Source: Cyanobacteria bacterium UBA11370 (GTDB lineage: Bacteria > Cyanobacteriota > Cyanobacteriia > Cyanobacteriales > Coleofasciculaceae). From it: a stretch of DNA of 38,412 bases. Positions 33,601 through 38,412 of this stretch are shown here, piece by piece. Below the pieces are notes generated by a model that saw only the letters and a program-made list of their open reading frames with translations, was not told where the DNA came from and searched no databases. Numbering within the stretch: the stretch's first letter is position 1; each line of letters starts with the position of its first letter. The translations under genes were made by a program, and so were the position numbers. Where the stretch lies: NCBI GenBank assembly GCA_003486645.1, contig DNGI01000508.1:1-38412 (forward strand). Direction: 5' to 3'.

Positions 33601-36261
33601 CTAGGCTACTACAGGTTGATTTTCTGGCTTGGGGGTACTATTGCCATTAAGGTTGTCATCTAGGCGATCGCCTGCTACGTTGCCATAGTAAGCATTGGTT
33701 AACAGGTGTTTGAGATCCTCAATTAAGGGATAGCGTGGGTTTGATCCGGTACATTGGTCATCGAAGGCTTGATCCGCTAAGTCATCGAGTTTGGCGAAGA
33801 ATTCTACCTCACTCTCCTTAATCACATCCTTAATCCCCGCCGGAATATCCACCTGACGTTTCAAATCTTCGATCGCATCAATCAAACGATTCACTTTTTC
33901 GTCTTCGGTATCGCCACCTAGGTTTAGGTAATCGGCAATCCGAGAATAGCGCCACTTGGCATTGGGATACTTATATTGAGAGAAGGTGGCTTGTTTGAAA
34001 GGTGCATCGGTGGCATTGTACCGAATCACATGGGGAATCATCAGGGCATTCGCTAAACCATGGGGGATGTGAAAGGTTGCGCCGAGTTGATGCGCCATGG
34101 AATGACAGATTCCGAGGAACCCATTAGCAAATGCCATCCCTGCCATCGTAGCCGCATAATGGATTTTTTCCCGCGCCTTGGGATCGTTAGCACCATTTTT
34201 GTAAGCTGAAGGCAGGTACTTAAAGATGAGTCGAATTGCCTCTAATGCGAGACCATTGGTGTACTCTGAAGCGAGAACAGAAACACAGGCTTCTAAGGCA
34301 TGAGTTAGGGCATCAATTCCACCAAAAGCGGTTAAACTTTTGGGCATATTCAAGACTAACTCCGGATCGACAATTGCCATATTCGGGGTTAGGGCGTAGT
34401 CTGCCAAGGGGTATTTAATCCCATTCCGCTTATCGGTTACAACTGCAAACGGTGTAACTTCCGAACCCGTTCCTGATGTGGTGGGAATAGCAACCATCAT
34501 CGCTTTATTTCCTAGCGGCGGCAAATCATAGACCCGTTTCCGAATGTCCATGAACCGCATGGCTAGTCCTTCAAATTCAATTTCTGGATGCTCGTACATC
34601 AGCCACATAATTTTAGCAGCATCCATCGGTGAACCCCCGCCAAAAGCAATAATCACATCCGGATTAAAGGTGTTCATTAACACCAATCCTCGTTGAACGG
34701 TATCGAGAGAGGGGTCGGGTTCAACATCATAAAAGATATCGTATTTCAGTCCAATTTCATCCAAAACATCCTCAATGTAACTTGTCATTCCCAAGTCATA
34801 CAGCGGTTTGTCAGTAACAATAAATGCCCGTTCCTTCCCAGCTAATTCCCGCAATGCGACGGGTAAAGCCCCATACTTGAAATAAATCTTCGGGGGTATC
34901 CGGAACCACAGCATATTCTCCCGCCGTTCCGCCACCGTTTTAATATTAAGTAGGTGTTCTGGACCCACATTTTCACTGACAGAATTACCACCCCACGTTC
35001 CACACCCTAACGTAAGAGAGGGGTCAAGACGGAAGTTATAAAGATCGCCAATTGCCCCTTGAGAAGAGGGCGTATTAATCAGGACTCGTGAGGTTTCTAC
35101 CCGGTCTTCAAACCGTTTAATATGCTCAGTATTGGCAGGATTGGTATAAAGGACTGCCGTATGACCCCGACCGCCAAATTCTACTAATTGTTCGGCTATT
35201 TCGACTGCATCCTCGAAGTCTTTAGCACGATACATTGCCAGAATTGGCGATAATTTTTCGTAAGCAAAGGGTTCTTCAGTCCCGACGGTTTCCACTTCGC
35301 CAATAATGACACGGGTTCCTGGGGGTAAGGAAAGTCCGGCTAATGCGGCTAATTTTTCAACGGGTTGACCGACGATTTCAGCATTTAATCGCCCATTGAT
35401 AATAATTTGCTTACCGAGTTTTTCCCGTTCTTCTGGGGTGAGGAAATACGCGCCGCGATCGCTAAATTCTTGGCGTACAGCGTCATAAACCTCATCCACC
35501 ACAATAACCGATTGTTCACTGGCACAAATCATGCCATTATCAAAGGTTTTACTCAGAATAATTGAGGAAACCGCCATTTTTAAATGAGCCGTTGAATCAA
35601 TCACGGCTGGCGTATTTCCTGCACCCACGCCTAACGATGGATTGCCTGAAGAATAAGCCGCTTTCACCATTCCAGGGCCACCCGTAGCCAGGATTAATTT
35701 AATATCATGATGCTGCATTAAAGCTTGGGAAAGGGGCACGGTCGGTTCATCAATCCAACCAATAATTCCTTCCGGTGCGCCTGCGGCTACGGCAGCTTCT
35801 AGGACAACTTTCGCAGCTTCAATGGTACATTGTTTGGCTCTGGGATGGGGTGAAAAGATAATTCCGTTACGGGTTTTTAGGGCAATTAACGCTTTAAAAA
35901 TTGCAGTTGAGGTGGGGTTAGTTGTGGGGACAATTCCGGCTAGAATACCCACAGGTTCAGCAATTTTCTGGAATCCAAAAGATTTATCCTCTTCAATAAC
36001 ACCGCAAGTCTTTTCGTGCTTGTATTTGTTGTAGATCATTTCCGAGGCAAAGTGGTTTTTAATCACCTTGTCTTCTACTACTCCCATACCTGTTTCAGCA
36101 ACAGCCATTTTAGCAAGGGGAATGCGGGCAGTATTTGCAGCTAGGGCGGCTTTTTTAAAGATGACATCCACCTGTTCTTGAGTGTAGGTAGCATATTGGG
36201 TTTGAGCCGCTTTGACTCGTTGAATGAGTGCTTCTAGTTCCTGGATGTTGGTTACGTTCAT
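33601..36261 (-). CDS. adhE: AdhE, bifunctional aldehyde/alcohol dehydrogenase
   Basis: This 886-residue fusion enzyme reduces acetyl-CoA to acetaldehyde and then ethanol, oxidising two NADH. The N-terminal aldehyde dehydrogenase half (about 1-440) has catalytic Cys246 in MICASEQS. The linker leads to an iron-dependent alcohol dehydrogenase half (about 450-865) with GGGSPMDAAK, GTGSEVTPFAV and the metal-binding HSMAHQLGATFHIPHG. Full length. It begins the minus-strand fermentation cluster. No obvious ribosome-binding site precedes ATG 36261. Confidence 0.97.
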   Translation of the reverse strand: MNVTNIQELEALIQRVKAAQTQYATYTQEQVDVIFKKAALAANTARIPLAKMAVAETGMGVVEDKVIKNHFASEMIYNKYKHEKTCGVIEEDKSFGFQKIAEPVGILAGIVPTTNPTSTAIFKALIALKTRNGIIFSPHPRAKQCTIEAAKVVLEAAVAAGAPEGIIGWIDEPTVPLSQALMQHHDIKLILATGGPGMVKAAYSSGNPSLGVGAGNTPAVIDSTAHLKMAVSSIILSKTFDNGMICASEQSVIVVDEVYDAVRQEFSDRGAYFLTPEEREKLGKQIIINGRLNAEIVGQPVEKLAALAGLSLPPGTRVIIGEVETVGTEEPFAYEKLSPILAMYRAKDFEDAVEIAEQLVEFGGRGHTAVLYTNPANTEHIKRFEDRVETSRVLINTPSSQGAIGDLYNFRLDPSLTLGCGTWGGNSVSENVGPEHLLNIKTVAERRENMLWFRIPPKIYFKYGALPVALRELAGKERAFIVTDKPLYDLGMTSYIEDVLDEIGLKYDIFYDVEPDPSLDTVQRGLVLMNTFNPDVIIAFGGGSPMDAAKIMWLMYEHPEIEFEGLAMRFMDIRKRVYDLPPLGNKAMMVAIPTTSGTGSEVTPFAVVTDKRNGIKYPLADYALTPNMAIVDPELVLNMPKSLTAFGGIDALTHALEACVSVLASEYTNGLALEAIRLIFKYLPSAYKNGANDPKAREKIHYAATMAGMAFANGFLGICHSMAHQLGATFHIPHGLANALMIPHVIRYNATDAPFKQATFSQYKYPNAKWRYSRIADYLNLGGDTEDEKVNRLIDAIEDLKRQVDIPAGIKDVIKESEVEFFAKLDDLADQAFDDQCTGSNPRYPLIEDLKHLLTNAYYGNVAGDRLDDNLNGNSTPKPENQPVVA

Positions 36262-37021
36262 GACTAACTAGTGTAAATCTTTTAAGTGCATCAAACCTGC
36301 TCGCACCCGATGTTTTTTATTTCGTTGGTGTCGTTCAAATTAGGCAGGTATCCTGTTGGTAAAACTTATTTTTTCTGTTGCTGACGACTCAGGTAACTCG
36401 GTTGAAGTCTTGTCCTCGGACTTGTGGTATCAAGGGTGGCAAAATCATCCATTTCTATTGTCCTTCTGGTTCCGTAAATTCTCGTTACACTGAATTTAAG
36501 GGAAACTCAGCCAAACTAAGTCTCATGTTGGTTGCGAATGGGAGAAATCGAAGATTGAGACTAGCAAAATCTGATACTCCTACTATCTAGAATTGAAAAT
36601 TAGACCGTTTCTCTAACGGCAGTCTAGAACAAGGGCTGAACAGAATTGAGTCAAGTAATAAAGCAGTGCTTTTTTCTTCTATCACACTTACTATACTATC
36701 TCGATATTGGGACTAACGTGTTAATAATTGAATGAATTTTTTAGGATTGGGCTTGCCTACAAAAGGCTGAAGGATAAGGGATGAGTTCGTTTTTGCTTAA
36801 GTTAAGACAAGGTAATTTTAGACTTTTTTAATAAACAACTATTTCGTTGCTTAAGCAGTCAAATAACGACCTTTAGCACTACTCAAATGTTAGCTTGGAA
36901 CAACGAGTTGGATATTCACTCTCAACAAAATGGGAAGTGAGAACTTAGCAATGCTCAGTTAGAGTTGCAAATTTAAAGAGAACTTAACAAAATGAAATCA
37001 TGACCTTCAGGTTGAGTTGTC
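36262..37021. promoter_or_regulatory. Divergent control region between adhE and the P450 gene
   Basis: This 760-base gap must hold the adhE/hox promoter (minus strand) and the P450 promoter (plus strand). It includes a hairpin CCGTT/AACGG inside TCTAGA arms (36587-36628). No convincing gene is seen. A 70-codon TTG-started frame at 36378-36590 has three Cys but no family pattern. I cannot place LexA or AbrB sites by eye. Confidence 0.5.
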
Positions 37022-38350
37022 ATGACTGCTACAGATACGATAACGTCGTTGCCTTTGCCCCCTGGTGATTTGGGTTTGCCTCTAATTGGGGAAACGATCG
37101 CCTTTTTGCAAGATTCAGACTTCGCCCAGAAGCGACACAAAAAATATGGGCCAATTTTCAAAACGCACCTCTTTGGTCGCCCAACCGTAATGGCAATTGG
37201 TGCAGAGGCGAACCGCTTCCTGCTGACCCATGAAAACCAATATTTTGCAGCAACGTGGCCCCACACTACCAAAGTTTTACTCGGTTCAGCATCCCTATCG
37301 GTACAGCAAGGATCGGAACATATCCAGCGACGCAAGCTACTATCTCAAGCCTTTCAACCGAGGGCATTGGCGGGGTATGTCACTGTAATGGAAGATATTA
37401 CTCAGCGCTATTTGCAGAAATGGGAACGCCAGGGCACATTAACCTGGTATCCTGAACTCAGAGATTTCACCTTCGATGTTGCTTGCAAGTTACTGGTAGG
37501 GATAGATTCTGCCTCGCAAACTCCGATGGGCAAGTGGTTCAAAGAGTTCTGTGAGGGACTTTTCACTCTTCCTCTACCCTTTCCTTGGACGAAATTTCGT
37601 CGTGCCTTGCAGTATCGCAAGTTACTATTAACTCAGATTGAAACAATTGTACGCCAACGCCAGCAAGCGAGTAATCCCGGTGAGGATGCTTTAGGGTTGC
37701 TGTTACAAGCCAAGGATGAAGAGGGGAACAGTCTAAGTTTAGAAGAACTTAAAGATCAGGTGTTACTCTTGCTGTTTGCAGGTCACGAGACGTTAACCTC
37801 TGCGATCGCCTCTAGCTGTCTTTTATTAGCCCAGCATCCAGAAATTTTAGCCGCCATCCGTACTGAACAACAGCAGCTTGCCCTAGAAGGTTCCCTGACG
37901 ATGGAGGATTTGAAGCAGATGTCCTATCTGGAACAAGTCCTTAAGGAAGTTTTGCGGGTCATACCGCCTGTCGGTGGTGGTTTTCGCCAGGTGATCCAAT
38001 CCTGTGAGTTCCAGGGTTATCGCTTACCGGAAGGATGGTCTGTCCTCTATCAAATCGGCAGAACTCATCAAGATAGTACTATCTATACTCATCCAGAGCA
38101 ATTTGATCCAGAACGCTTTAGTCCACAACGGGCGGAGGATAAACCCAAACCGTTTAGTTATGTACCGTTTGGGGGTGGTATGCGCGAATGTCTCGGTCGG
38201 GAGTTTGCCAGATTGGAGATGCGGTTATTTATCGCCTTACTGGCGCGAGATTATGAGTGGGAATTACTCCCCGGACAGAATTTAGAGATGGTGAGGATAC
38301 CAACACCCCATCCTCGTGATGGGTTGCAGGTCAAGTTGTGGCGACGGTGA
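37022..38350 (+). CDS. Cytochrome P450, CYP120-like
   Basis: This 442-residue soluble P450 has the I-helix motif LLFAGHETLTSA, the K-helix ExxR in LKEVLRV, PERF in FDPERFSP, and the haem-binding loop PFGGGMRECLGREFA with Cys390 as axial ligand. The N-terminus LPLPPGDLGLPLIGETIAFL lacks a membrane anchor. The overall pattern matches CYP120A1 of Synechocystis, a retinoic-acid hydroxylase, so a retinoid or apocarotenoid substrate is plausible but unproved. No ferredoxin or reductase partner is adjacent. Confidence 0.92.
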   Translation: MTATDTITSLPLPPGDLGLPLIGETIAFLQDSDFAQKRHKKYGPIFKTHLFGRPTVMAIGAEANRFLLTHENQYFAATWPHTTKVLLGSASLSVQQGSEHIQRRKLLSQAFQPRALAGYVTVMEDITQRYLQKWERQGTLTWYPELRDFTFDVACKLLVGIDSASQTPMGKWFKEFCEGLFTLPLPFPWTKFRRALQYRKLLLTQIETIVRQRQQASNPGEDALGLLLQAKDEEGNSLSLEELKDQVLLLLFAGHETLTSAIASSCLLLAQHPEILAAIRTEQQQLALEGSLTMEDLKQMSYLEQVLKEVLRVIPPVGGGFRQVIQSCEFQGYRLPEGWSVLYQIGRTHQDSTIYTHPEQFDPERFSPQRAEDKPKPFSYVPFGGGMRECLGREFARLEMRLFIALLARDYEWELLPGQNLEMVRIPTPHPRDGLQVKLWRR

Positions 38351-38368
38351 GAGTGGGGACAATACCAT

Positions 38369-38412
38369 ATCATGTCCGGTTGAATAACTCTAAAAAAGAG
38401 TGAGGGGGAGAG
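38369..38412. repeat. Dispersed palindromic element (copy 3, cut by window end)
   Basis: ATCATGTCCGGTTGAATAAC followed by TCTAAAAAAGAGTGAGGGGG matches the left half of copies 1 and 2 in the same orientation. It begins 19 bases after the P450 stop codon. The right end lies outside the window. Confidence 0.75.

Noticed and set aside
36378-36590. A 70-codon plus-strand frame upstream of the P450 gene with several cysteines
   Set aside because: It starts with TTG and has no ribosome site. Its Cys spacing does not fit a zinc ribbon or transposase motif, and it covers the likely adhE/hox promoter.
1-38412. A circular replicon, because both ends carry the same element
   Set aside because: The overlapping end sequences differ at about four of 44 positions, and no replication or partition genes are present.

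Overview
This 38.4 kb window is chromosomal DNA from a cyanobacterium, most likely a filamentous, repeat-rich type of the Coleofasciculus/Moorea/Microcoleus kind. The evidence is the frequent HIP1 octamer GCGATCGC, a CrtO-type carotenoid ketolase, a CYP120-like P450, the pentameric Hox hydrogenase, a DUF3598 protein, and spacers full of heptanucleotide tandem repeats and small palindromic elements. The genus is an inference. No tRNA, rRNA or CRISPR array was seen.

Layout. 0.2-6.2 kb: a Ski2-like RNA helicase with an internally duplicated helicase-C segment, then three genes of an Rsb-type partner-switching system (anti-sigma kinase, response-regulator PP2C phosphatase, STAS antagonist). 6.8-9.8 kb: crtO and a saccharopine-dehydrogenase-like oxidoreductase. 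10.6-14.8 kb: a signalling island with a protoglobin-type haem sensor domain, a Roadblock/LC7 protein, a conservon/MglA-type small GTPase, two tandem V4R-like proteins and a second, nearly identical Roadblock protein. 15.0-20.1 kb: a small membrane protein, a class II glutamine amidotransferase, a DUF3598 protein, 6-phosphogluconate dehydrogenase and a YggT protein.

20.2-36.3 kb, all on the minus strand, is a fermentation and hydrogen supercluster. In transcription order it holds adhE, hoxE, hoxF, hoxU, hoxY, a phosphoribulokinase/uridine-kinase-like gene, an unknown four-helix membrane protein, hoxH, a thioredoxin-like [2Fe-2S] protein, a PAS protein, a SpoIIE-type phosphatase, hoxW and an ADP-forming acyl-CoA synthetase/GNAT fusion. 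Together these could re-oxidise NAD(P)H as ethanol or H2 and make acetate and ATP from acetyl-CoA in the dark. The [2Fe-2S]-PAS-SpoIIE trio between hoxH and its protease hoxW resembles accessory genes of electron-bifurcating [FeFe]-hydrogenase operons in Firmicutes. It is more AT-rich than its neighbours and may be a transferred redox-sensing module now attached to a [NiFe] enzyme. A CYP120-like P450 closes the window.

The two strongest candidates for little-described biology are this hydrogenase-linked redox phosphatase cassette and the globin-Roadblock-GTPase-V4R island. The spacers are also unusual. Several combine terminal inverted repeats with a short-tandem-repeat core. In the hox operon, heptamer arrays run right up to several start codons. 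The window begins and ends inside copies of one dispersed element.
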